Shown here piece after piece: positions 1 to 5,129 of a DNA stretch of 5,129 nucleotides. Numbering within the stretch: position 1 is the stretch's first letter; each line of letters begins with the position of its first letter. This stretch comes from Oscillospiraceae bacterium. GTDB taxonomy: Bacteria; Bacillota; Clostridia; Oscillospirales; Ruminococcaceae. The notes under the pieces were generated by a model. It did not search any database, was not told the origin of the DNA, and saw nothing but the letters and a program-made list of their open reading frames with translations. Made by a program: the position numbers and the translations under genes. Location of the stretch: assembly GCA_031281115.1 (NCBI GenBank), contig JAITFV010000157.1, positions 1 to 5,129 of the forward strand, read 5' to 3'.

Positions 1-1083
1 GGGGTCGACTTCGCGAACGGGAACATCGACTTCTTGATGATGCACTTCAGACCCTTGGATGCATCGCCTAACGCAAAGATTGAACTGGGGCAGTTCGGTG
101 GTGCAAACGCTGCTAAAATCACTCCGTTTGAGGACTATCCGCCTTACATCGCGATTGATGCATGCAGCTTGCTCGGCGACCGTATAGTTGACGTAGCATC
201 TATCGAAGCGGGCATCGCTGTTCAACACGCAGACGGCTTCCATGCAATCCAGGGCGAAATCGTTGCCTACTACGGAGACAGCTGGGAAAACCGCAGAACA
301 ACAAAAGGACCCTGGTCAGTTTTCGTTGCAAACAGAAACCCCAACGTTGCAAGATTTGAACTTGACGACGACAAGCGTATGGTTCCGAACGCTCATAACA
401 TGTTTATCATCGACCGTAACGGAAGCGGAGCCAACACAGGCGACAACTCCATTGAAGCGGGCGGAGCGCCGGGCATCATCTATATTACCTACATAGGATT
501 TAAAGACGATGCAGGGAATTTCCTTCCCGTTAATGCAGACGCAGGCTTCAATGAACCTCGTGCCTTTAACGAGAATGTAGTTGACTTTGTTATTGAGCTC
601 AGCGTTGAAATCGGGCTTGATTACGGCGGTATGAACTGCGTAAACTCCAGCAACCCCGAACATCAGGTCGGCTGGCTTACAGACGATGTTGACGGCATTG
701 CCTCGCCTTATCTTGCAGAAGACTGGATTCAGGCAGAGCAGTTAATCTTAGAATTTGCTCAACCCCCAAAAGGTGAGGTTCAGCTCATTTGGCTCGGCGA
801 CGGCGGCGGCTGGCGCTGGACGCAGGAGTTGATTATTGAACCGGGCGGAACTCAAACCGTATTCAATATTGACTTAGCTTCAACTTTTGATAACTTTGAC
901 GGCTTCAAAGAGAGCGAATCAATAAAAATGCTTCTCGGCTCCTTCGCCTATCATGTAGATTGCACAAGCTGCGATGGTGATGACGAAGAATGTGACGAGT
1001 GCGGCGGAAGCGGCGAGGTGGAATTCCCTCAGACTATCGCTGACTTGCAGCTTACAAGAGCGGCTCTTGTAGTTTTCGAGTAA
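1..1083 (+). CDS. Partial secreted-type protein of unknown function with beta-sandwich, carbohydrate-binding-like regions (5' end outside window)
   Basis: The frame is open from the first base to the TAA at 1081-1083, so the gene starts upstream and only its last 360 residues are seen. The TTG/ATG codons at 34-42 have no ribosome binding site and fall inside a continuing domain, so I do not treat them as a start. I do not recognise a named family. Two strand-rich regions are visible: about residues 48-165 of the fragment (with GEIVAYYG near 85 and YITYIGF near 161) and about 241-360 (with LILEF near 248, VQLIWLGDGGGW near 260 and a closing LTRAALVVF). Alternating hydrophobic strands and exposed Trp/Tyr resemble non-catalytic sugar-binding sandwich modules; this is inference. 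Between the last strands sits an acidic insertion with C321, C324, C331 and C334 in a CxxC-x6-CxxC pattern. No C-terminal anchor or sorting signal is present. Its place before a sugar-binding lipoprotein and a GH5 enzyme suggests a role in polysaccharide use, but no catalytic motif is visible. The coding region is certain; the function is not. Confidence 0.85.
   Translation, partial: GVDFANGNIDFLMMHFRPLDASPNAKIELGQFGGANAAKITPFEDYPPYIAIDACSLLGDRIVDVASIEAGIAVQHADGFHAIQGEIVAYYGDSWENRRTTKGPWSVFVANRNPNVARFELDDDKRMVPNAHNMFIIDRNGSGANTGDNSIEAGGAPGIIYITYIGFKDDAGNFLPVNADAGFNEPRAFNENVVDFVIELSVEIGLDYGGMNCVNSSNPEHQVGWLTDDVDGIASPYLAEDWIQAEQLILEFAQPPKGEVQLIWLGDGGGWRWTQELIIEPGGTQTVFNIDLASTFDNFDGFKESESIKMLLGSFAYHVDCTSCDGDDEECDECGGSGEVEFPQTIADLQLTRAALVVFE
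1053..1076 (+). other. Short stem-loop plus T4 at the end of the first gene (possible weak terminator)
   Basis: TACAAGAG (1053-1060) and CTCTTGTA (1064-1071) form a perfect 8-bp stem with a CGG loop, followed at once by GTTTT (1072-1076). It lies within the final codons of the first gene, about ten bases before its stop. The stem is only moderately GC-rich and the T-tract is short, so it could be a weak attenuating terminator or a chance product of codon choice. Confidence 0.3.
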
Positions 1084-1101
1084 TATTATCCCAACGGGCC
1101 A

Positions 1102-1133
1102 TTCCGCCGACCCCGCTCGCGGAGTTAGCGGAA
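1102..1133 (+). other. Intergenic inverted repeats between the first gene and the sugar-binding protein gene
   Basis: TTCCGC (1102-1107) pairs with GCGGAA (1128-1133) around a 20-base loop. Inside it a second CCGC (1113-1116) and a second GCGG (1119-1122) allow alternative pairings. No T-tract follows, so it is not a typical intrinsic terminator. It fills much of the 94-base gap before the next gene and may affect mRNA processing or stability. I found no convincing -35/-10 pair in this gap. Confidence 0.35.
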
Positions 1134-1161
1134 AGGTCTGATAAATAGTTCCCTAAATATT

Positions 1162-1170
1162 AAAGGAGGT
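1162..1170 (+). promoter_or_regulatory. Strong ribosome binding site of the sugar-binding protein gene
   Basis: AAAGGAGGT is a near-perfect match to the anti-Shine-Dalgarno sequence. AGGAGG ends 8 bases before the ATG at 1178, which fixes that start. Such strong sites are common in Bacillota and suit a binding protein that is made in excess. Confidence 0.9.
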
Positions 1171-1177
1171 TATATTA

Positions 1178-2551
1178 ATGAAAAAGAGGATTCTTTGTAT
1201 TATACTCGGAATGTTTATGCTGTTCGCGATGGTTGGCACGACGGGGTGCAATGAAAACGGCGGAGGCGTAAACGAGAACGAAAACGGAAGCAGAGACCCT
1301 GCTCCTGGCCCGCCTGCGGCGACCGGCGACACACGCACAATCACCATAGGCACATGGTTTGATATGTATTACACATCGCAGCACGACGATGTTTATGACA
1401 ACCCGAGAGTCACCGATATATTAATAGCCGAGATGGAACTCGAAAATATGCGCGCTATTGAGGAGCATTACGATGTAAGGCTTGAGTATGTTAACCTCAC
1501 ATGGAACGGTATTCAGGAAAGTATCACAACCTCAATCATGGCGGGAAGACCTGACGTTGACGTCTACCTCACCGACTTACAGTTCGGTATTCCGGCAGTT
1601 CTCAGCCAGCTTGCAATCTCGCTTGAATCCATGGGTTTGGCAGGTTCGGACGCATTCACGGATAAAATCGTTATGAAAAGCCTCAATCTTGGTCAGGATG
1701 AAACTTTCCTGTTCAGGTCATCGTTGCTTTCAAGCATTTCGGTTTATCCGATGGCTTTCAATATGGATATGATACTTGAGCACAACCTTGAAAACCCGCA
1801 GGATTTATGGGACAGAGGCGAGTGGACATGGGACGTTTGGCGGCAGTATTTAGTTACACTGACCGACCCTACGCGCGGAATCTACGGCTGGAGCGGATAC
1901 TGGACGAATATGCTGCATGGGCTGCTCCATTCCAACGGCACTACGATTGCTTCCGGCCCGACAACGACTGTTAATTCATCTCCGACCATAGACGTGTTTG
2001 ACCTCATTTATACGATTTACAACCTTGAACGTACTGCGCGCCCGTGGGATGATTCAACGTGGGAAGTCAATAATAATATGTACGCGCAGGGTCTTTCGGG
2101 ATTCTGGGTAACTGCAGACTGGATAATGGGTGAGTTCGGCGGCGGCGAATTGCCTTTTGAAATCGGCGTCGTGCCGTGGCCCATCGGCAATAACGGCAAT
2201 AAAGAAACCAATACTCACGGCCCTGTCGGCGGAAACTGGTACATGATTCCCAGAGGTGTTGAAAATCCGAGATTAGTTTATGATGTAATATTCGACTGGC
2301 TTAACTGGTATGACTACGACCGTGAACTTGCGGAAGACTTAGAATGGTCGCAGAACCAATTTATAACCGAGCGCAATTTCAATTATGCGCTGATGATGGA
2401 GTTGAATACCGGCTTCGACATTTGGGAGTCTATGAACCTCGGCGACGGCTTCTCGATGTTGGAAATCATGAACGGCGAAACGACAGCTTCATCTTACGCA
2501 GAAAGTGTGCGCCCGCTTATTCAGGACGCACTTGATAACTTCTTCGGTTAA
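1178..2551 (+). CDS. ABC transporter sugar-binding lipoprotein (family 1 extracellular solute-binding protein)
   Basis: This 457-residue protein probably captures oligosaccharides outside the membrane and hands them to an ABC importer. Residues 1-23 form a signal peptide (MKKR, then a hydrophobic stretch) ending in VGTTGC; Cys24 is the likely lipidated residue, though Thr at -3 is a weak lipobox match. An Asn/Glu/Gly- then Pro-rich linker runs to about residue 52. The mature domain starts with TITIGTW and has family landmarks: SIMAGRPDVDVYLTD (119-133), MAFNMDMILEHNLENPQDLW (192-211), GEWTWDVW (214-221), GFWVTADWIMGE (308-319), IGVVPWPIG (329-337), GGNWYMIPRGVENP (351-364) and a closing SYAESVRPLIQDALDNF. 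The length is normal for the family. Many Trp and Tyr residues fit sugar stacking. No permease or ATPase gene adjoins it, so the importer must be encoded elsewhere. The GH5 gene follows after 82 bases on the same strand, suggesting joint expression and a beta-glucan oligosaccharide ligand; the ligand is inferred from context only. Confidence 0.93.
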   Translation: MKKRILCIILGMFMLFAMVGTTGCNENGGGVNENENGSRDPAPGPPAATGDTRTITIGTWFDMYYTSQHDDVYDNPRVTDILIAEMELENMRAIEEHYDVRLEYVNLTWNGIQESITTSIMAGRPDVDVYLTDLQFGIPAVLSQLAISLESMGLAGSDAFTDKIVMKSLNLGQDETFLFRSSLLSSISVYPMAFNMDMILEHNLENPQDLWDRGEWTWDVWRQYLVTLTDPTRGIYGWSGYWTNMLHGLLHSNGTTIASGPTTTVNSSPTIDVFDLIYTIYNLERTARPWDDSTWEVNNNMYAQGLSGFWVTADWIMGEFGGGELPFEIGVVPWPIGNNGNKETNTHGPVGGNWYMIPRGVENPRLVYDVIFDWLNWYDYDRELAEDLEWSQNQFITERNFNYALMMELNTGFDIWESMNLGDGFSMLEIMNGETTASSYAESVRPLIQDALDNFFG

Positions 2552-2570
2552 AGCAATGATTAACGTGTGC

Positions 2571-2602
2571 GGCGGGTGCTTACGAGTATATCAGCACCCG
2601 CC
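2571..2602 (+). promoter_or_regulatory. Perfect 10-bp GC-rich intercistronic stem-loop
   Basis: GGCGGGTGCT (2571-2580) is exactly complementary to AGCACCCGCC (2593-2602) with a 12-base loop. It starts 20 bases after the stop of the binding-protein gene and ends 31 bases before the GH5 start. What follows (TGTACAATCACAG) has no T-tract, so it is not a standard intrinsic terminator. A plausible role is to protect the 3' end of the upstream message and raise binding-protein output over GH5, as intercistronic hairpins do in some sugar-transport operons. That role is inference; the structure itself is plain. Confidence 0.7.
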
Positions 2603-2617
2603 TGTACAATCACAGAA

Positions 2618-2624
2618 AAGAGGA
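2618..2624 (+). promoter_or_regulatory. Ribosome binding site of the GH5 gene
   Basis: AAGAGGA lies 9 bases before the ATG at 2634. It decides the start: the frame stays open upstream to about 2505, but that extension runs through the end of the binding-protein gene and the hairpin, whereas the ATG at 2634 begins a clean lipoprotein signal peptide. Confidence 0.8.
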
Positions 2625-2633
2625 ATCTGTTTA

Positions 2634-3866
2634 ATGAAAATCGCGAAAGTAACAGCACTGCTTCTTTGTTTTGCGCTTCTTGGCGGCTTAATGGCAGCGT
2701 GTGGCGAGGATACGCCGGAGGTGTCGGGAGAAGAATCTTATGAAAACGGCAAAGATATTGAAGATGGGGAAGAAGAAAAAACGGAAAATGATGCAGATGT
2801 TGACAATGCTATGGAGTTCAGAGACCTTACGGCGGCGCAGCTTCTGTCTGAAATGGGTGCGGGCTGGAACCTCGGCAATACTTTAGATGCAAGAGGGCAA
2901 GCAAACGGTACGCCTGAGCAGCAAGAGAGGGCGTGGGGCAACCCCACAACCACCCCTGAAATGATTCAGTTGCTCGTTGATACGGGGTTTAGAACGCTTC
3001 GGGTACCTGTGACGTGGCAGGTATGGATAGGAGAGGCGCCGGATTTTATAATTAATGAGGCGTGGATGGACCGCGTACAAGAGGTCGTCGATTACGGCAT
3101 TGACAGCGGTTTGTATGTAATTCTCAACTTACACCACGAGAGATGGCACTTCCCGTCCGAAGATAACTACGAAACGGCAAAGGCACAGCTTATTGCCGTT
3201 TGGGCGCAAATTGCCGAGCGGTTCGGCGGCTATTCCGAGAGATTAATCTTTGAGGGAATGAACGAGCCGCGCATGACGGGAACCGATTATGAATGGCGCG
3301 GCGGCACCGAGGAGGCGCGCGAGGTTATAAACAAGTGGAACGAAGCCTTTGTTGAAACTGTCCGTGCGAGCGGCGGAAATAACGAACGCCGCTGGCTTAT
3401 GGTGACGACTCACGCTGCTGCAAGTTTTGAGCCTCAGATTACAGATTTCAGAATGCCCGAGGGTGAAAACATAGCTGTTTCGATTCATCAGTATTTACCG
3501 CACGGCTTTGCACTCAACCCGCGTTCAAGCAATGATGAGTTCGACAGAGATAATACGGCGCACACAAGAGATATTGACAGTATGTTTGAGCGGCTGTATG
3601 ACCGTTTTGTTTCGCAGGGCATACCGGTTATAATCGGGGAAATGGGCAGTATTAACAAAAACAACTTAGAAGCCCGCGTAAATGCTACCCGGCATTATAC
3701 GGAGCTTGCGGCTTCGCACGGGATTCCGTGCCTGTGGTGGGACAACGGAATCAATGAGAGGAATCCCGACAGAAGAGATGAGGAAGCGTTCGGCATTATG
3801 GACAGGCGTAATCTTGAATGGTGGCACCCCGAAATCGCACAGGCGATGGTTGATGCTTTTAATTAA
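2634..3866 (+). CDS. GH5 endo-beta-glucanase (cellulase family, GH5_4-like), lipoprotein
   Basis: A 410-residue retaining glycoside hydrolase of family 5, expected to cut internal beta-1,4 bonds in cellulose, mixed-linkage glucan or xyloglucan. Residues 1-22 are a signal peptide ending in LMAAC; Cys23 is the likely lipid anchor, placing the enzyme on the cell surface. Residues 24-60 are a very acidic linker (16 Asp/Glu in 37). The TIM barrel covers about 66-410. Landmarks are GWNLGNTLDA (77-86), LRVPVTW with Arg123, NLHHE with His167/His168, MNEP with acid/base Glu211, SIHQY with His285 and Tyr287, IGEMG with nucleophile Glu336, and LWWDNG with Trp369. All expected active-site residues are present, so the enzyme should be active. 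The GWNLGNTLDA, SIHQYLPHGFALN and IPCLWWDNG patterns fit subfamily 4, known for broad beta-glucan and xyloglucan activity; the subfamily and substrate are inferred. No carbohydrate-binding module is attached. The stop codon overlaps the end of the convergent GH2 gene by 8 bases. Confidence 0.95.
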   Translation: MKIAKVTALLLCFALLGGLMAACGEDTPEVSGEESYENGKDIEDGEEEKTENDADVDNAMEFRDLTAAQLLSEMGAGWNLGNTLDARGQANGTPEQQERAWGNPTTTPEMIQLLVDTGFRTLRVPVTWQVWIGEAPDFIINEAWMDRVQEVVDYGIDSGLYVILNLHHERWHFPSEDNYETAKAQLIAVWAQIAERFGGYSERLIFEGMNEPRMTGTDYEWRGGTEEAREVINKWNEAFVETVRASGGNNERRWLMVTTHAAASFEPQITDFRMPEGENIAVSIHQYLPHGFALNPRSSNDEFDRDNTAHTRDIDSMFERLYDRFVSQGIPVIIGEMGSINKNNLEARVNATRHYTELAASHGIPCLWWDNGINERNPDRRDEEAFGIMDRRNLEWWHPEIAQAMVDAFN

Positions 3867-3867
3867 A
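3858..3867. repeat. TTTAATTAAA palindrome carrying the stop codons of both convergent genes
   Basis: This 10-base perfect palindrome contains TTAATTAA (3859-3866). Read on the + strand, TAA at 3864-3866 ends the GH5 gene; read on the - strand, TAA from 3861 to 3859 ends the GH2 gene. Both proteins end with an AAT-coded Asn, so the two genes share an 8-base tail-to-tail overlap and have no intergenic space. Confidence 0.9.
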
Positions 3868-5129
3868 TTTAAACCCGCCGATATGTAAATCTTTTTCGGT
3901 TTTCCGGAATACAAAGCGTAAGTTTTGTATTCCGGTTAGTTTTTTTGCTAAATTGAAAGTATTTTCTTGATATGTCTGCCATACGAAATCAGCTTGATGG
4001 GTGAATTCGCCGAGCAATTCGTTTCCTGCGTACAGCTTGAAAGCAAACGGCTCGTTTGTATGCCAGTAAATCGCAGAAAGCTCAAATGTGTCAGAGCCGG
4101 CTCCGAAATCAATGTTTGCAAATTCCACCGAATCGCCCTCACCGCGAATCAACAGACCGCCGTCCGATACTTCTTGAAAGCTCGCAATACCCATACAGGC
4201 GGGAACAAATTCATAAGGATTAATTACAGCAGCACCGAAGCCGCTTGCGTAAAACTCGTATTCCGAAACAACCTCGGCTTGGGGTTTCCCGTTGTTACAA
4301 GTGCAGCGAAGCCGAAACTCGCCGTCGCCGGTGATTTTCAGCACTGCCAAATCATCGCAAACCTCGACAGCAGCGCAGTTGGTTTTTATACCACTGTTTG
4401 TTACCACGCTCCAGTTCAAGTCGGAATAGGTAGCATTTTCGGGATATATTCGCGCCCTAAAATTATATTCGCCGTCTTTAATAAGCTCGATTTTCCGCAC
4501 AGGCACATCGTTTTTGTCAATCGTTGCCGTCACGGTGATATTTCCGGGTGACGCGGGAGCAGCGATATAAGCAACGGCTCTCCCGGAAAAAAGCTTGCGC
4601 GATGTGCTTTTATATTGGTCGTAATCAGTGCTGTCGCCGTTATCAAAACCGAGAAGTTTGCCGCCTTCCACCTGTAAATTAATTCTGTCACGGGCATTTT
4701 CAACAGGATTATTGTTAATATCAATCGTGGAAATCTCAACAGTGAGCAAGTCCTTGCCGTCTGCGGTAACTGATGTCCTGTCGGGTTTCAAGATAATTCT
4801 GTCACTGTTGCCGAAGCTTTTGCGCACGGCTTTTACATCGCCGGAAACGACAGTAATTTCTCCTGCCTCATAAGGCACTTTTTCCCACGTCAGAGTGTAA
4901 TTTTCTGCAACTTTTTTGCCAAGTGAGCGATTGTTTAAAAACAGCTCGGCTTCATGCAGATTAGTGTAAACAATTACGTCGATTTCCTGTCCCGCATTGA
5001 AGTCCCAGTAAGGCATGATGTGCAGAACCGGCTCAGAACTCCACGCGGCTTTGTACAGCCAAAAAGCATCTTTTTTGATTCCCGCGGTGTCAATCGCGCC
5101 GAAATAAGCGTTTTTAGTTGAATACGGCG
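3859..5129 (-). CDS. C-terminal part of a GH2 beta-galactosidase-type glycoside hydrolase with Ig-like and CBM6-like regions (5' end outside window)
   Basis: The - strand frame is open past the first internal ATG at 5016 to the window edge, giving 422 visible residues; the N-terminus and the catalytic glutamates lie outside. Residues 1-36 match the end of a GH2 TIM barrel (YFGAIDTAGIKKDAFWLYKAAW pattern, positions 8-29). Residues 37-100 match the domain often named DUF4982 in beta-galactosidases: VLHIMPYWDF, then VIVYTNLHEAELFLNNRSLG. Residues about 108-215 form an Ig-like domain with the family signature GFDNGDSTDY (160-169) followed by SRKLFSGRAVAYI. Residues about 220-295 are a divergent strand-rich region. 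Residues about 303-422 look like a CBM6-type module (VEFANIDFG near 334, W-T-Y-Q near 383, LRFVFR at 403-408, HIGGFKF at the end). The family removes terminal sugars such as beta-galactosyl groups; the exact substrate cannot be read from this part. Together with the GH5 enzyme it could trim side chains of a branched glucan. It converges with the GH5 gene, so it is regulated separately. Confidence 0.92.
   Translation of the reverse strand, partial: PYSTKNAYFGAIDTAGIKKDAFWLYKAAWSSEPVLHIMPYWDFNAGQEIDVIVYTNLHEAELFLNNRSLGKKVAENYTLTWEKVPYEAGEITVVSGDVKAVRKSFGNSDRIILKPDRTSVTADGKDLLTVEISTIDINNNPVENARDRINLQVEGGKLLGFDNGDSTDYDQYKSTSRKLFSGRAVAYIAAPASPGNITVTATIDKNDVPVRKIELIKDGEYNFRARIYPENATYSDLNWSVVTNSGIKTNCAAVEVCDDLAVLKITGDGEFRLRCTCNNGKPQAEVVSEYEFYASGFGAAVINPYEFVPACMGIASFQEVSDGGLLIRGEGDSVEFANIDFGAGSDTFELSAIYWHTNEPFAFKLYAGNELLGEFTHQADFVWQTYQENTFNLAKKLTGIQNLRFVFRKTEKDLHIGGFKFN
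3904..3946 (+). terminator. Strong intrinsic terminator for the + strand, inside the GH2 coding sequence
   Basis: CCGGAATACAAA (3904-3915) pairs perfectly with TTTGTATTCCGG (3924-3935). A further G-T and C-G pair close a GTAA tetraloop (3918-3921), giving a 14-bp stem. TTAG and seven T residues follow (3940-3946). The T-tract is on the + strand side only, so it should end transcripts from the GH5 gene, whose stop is 37 bases upstream. The bases before the left arm lack an A-rich run beyond AAA, so it should not work well for the GH2 gene. On the - strand the stem encodes residues 398-408 of the GH2 fragment, and the T7 tract corresponds to its Lys-Lys codons. Confidence 0.85.

Noticed and set aside
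34..42. TTG/ATG/ATG codons as the start of the first gene
   Set aside because: No ribosome binding site precedes them and the frame is open to the window edge with protein-like sequence, so the gene is truncated at its 5' end.
316..663. 115-codon - strand open frame within the first gene
   Set aside because: No ribosome binding site or domain is seen, and the + strand frame has clear protein-like composition throughout.
1081..1160. AT-rich hexamers (TATTAT, TAAATA) as a -10 promoter element for the binding-protein gene
   Set aside because: No matching -35 hexamer is present at 16-18 bases upstream of any of them, so a promoter cannot be supported.
2505..2633. In-frame upstream extension of the GH5 gene by 43 codons
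   Set aside because: It overlaps the end of the binding-protein gene, reads through the intercistronic hairpin, and would bury the lipoprotein signal peptide; the ATG at 2634 has its own ribosome binding site.
3716..3731. GCACGG-GATT-CCGTGC stem-loop as a terminator for the GH2 transcript
   Set aside because: The stem is only 6 bp and no T-tract follows on the - strand; it lies in conserved GH5 coding sequence (HGIPCLW) and is probably incidental.
3967..4551. 194-codon + strand open frame opposite the GH2 gene
   Set aside because: It has no ribosome binding site or recognisable domain and is a shadow of the strongly supported GH2 coding frame.
5014..5016. ATG on the - strand as the start of the GH2-like gene
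   Set aside because: The frame continues upstream with conserved GH2 residues (YFGAIDTAG and LYKAAW), so this Met is internal.

Overview
The window looks like part of a polysaccharide-degradation locus from a Gram-positive anaerobe, most likely a gut or rumen type member of Clostridia/Bacillota. This is inferred from strong AGGAGG-type ribosome binding sites, two lipoproteins with short Lys-start signal peptides and low-complexity linkers, and protein families (family 1 sugar-binding protein, GH5 endoglucanase, multi-domain GH2) that are typical of such bacteria. No ribosomal or other phylogenetic marker is present, so the assignment is tentative.

Layout: (1) Positions 1-1083, + strand, hold the 3' part of a large gene of unknown function. 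Its visible product is rich in predicted beta-strands, resembles non-catalytic sugar-binding sandwich modules, and carries an unusual four-cysteine CxxC-x6-CxxC insertion near its end. (2) Positions 1084-1177 are a short structured gap with no convincing promoter. (3) Positions 1178-2551 encode a lipoprotein sugar-binding protein of an ABC importer, with no permease gene next to it. (4) Positions 2552-2633 are a gap dominated by a perfect 10-bp GC-rich hairpin without a T-tract. (5) Positions 2634-3866 encode a lipoprotein GH5 endo-beta-glucanase, most like subfamily GH5_4, with all expected catalytic residues. (6) Positions 3859-5129, - strand, hold the C-terminal part of a GH2 beta-galactosidase-type enzyme, ending with an Ig-like region and a CBM6-like module.

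The three + strand genes are co-directional and closely spaced, so they may form one transcript. The GH5 and GH2 genes converge and overlap by 8 bases at a TTAATTAA palindrome that supplies both stop codons. The apparent terminator of the + strand transcript, a strong stem-loop with a GTAA tetraloop and a T7 tract, lies inside the last codons of the GH2 gene.

Taken together, the genes suggest cell-surface cutting of a beta-glucan or xyloglucan-like polymer by the GH5 lipoprotein, capture of the released oligosaccharides by the lipoprotein binding protein, and trimming of galactosyl or related side groups by the GH2 enzyme. The protein families are known. The least explained element is the first gene, and the most notable structural features are the embedded terminator and the intercistronic hairpin. 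I see no defence system, mobile element, CRISPR array or RNA gene.
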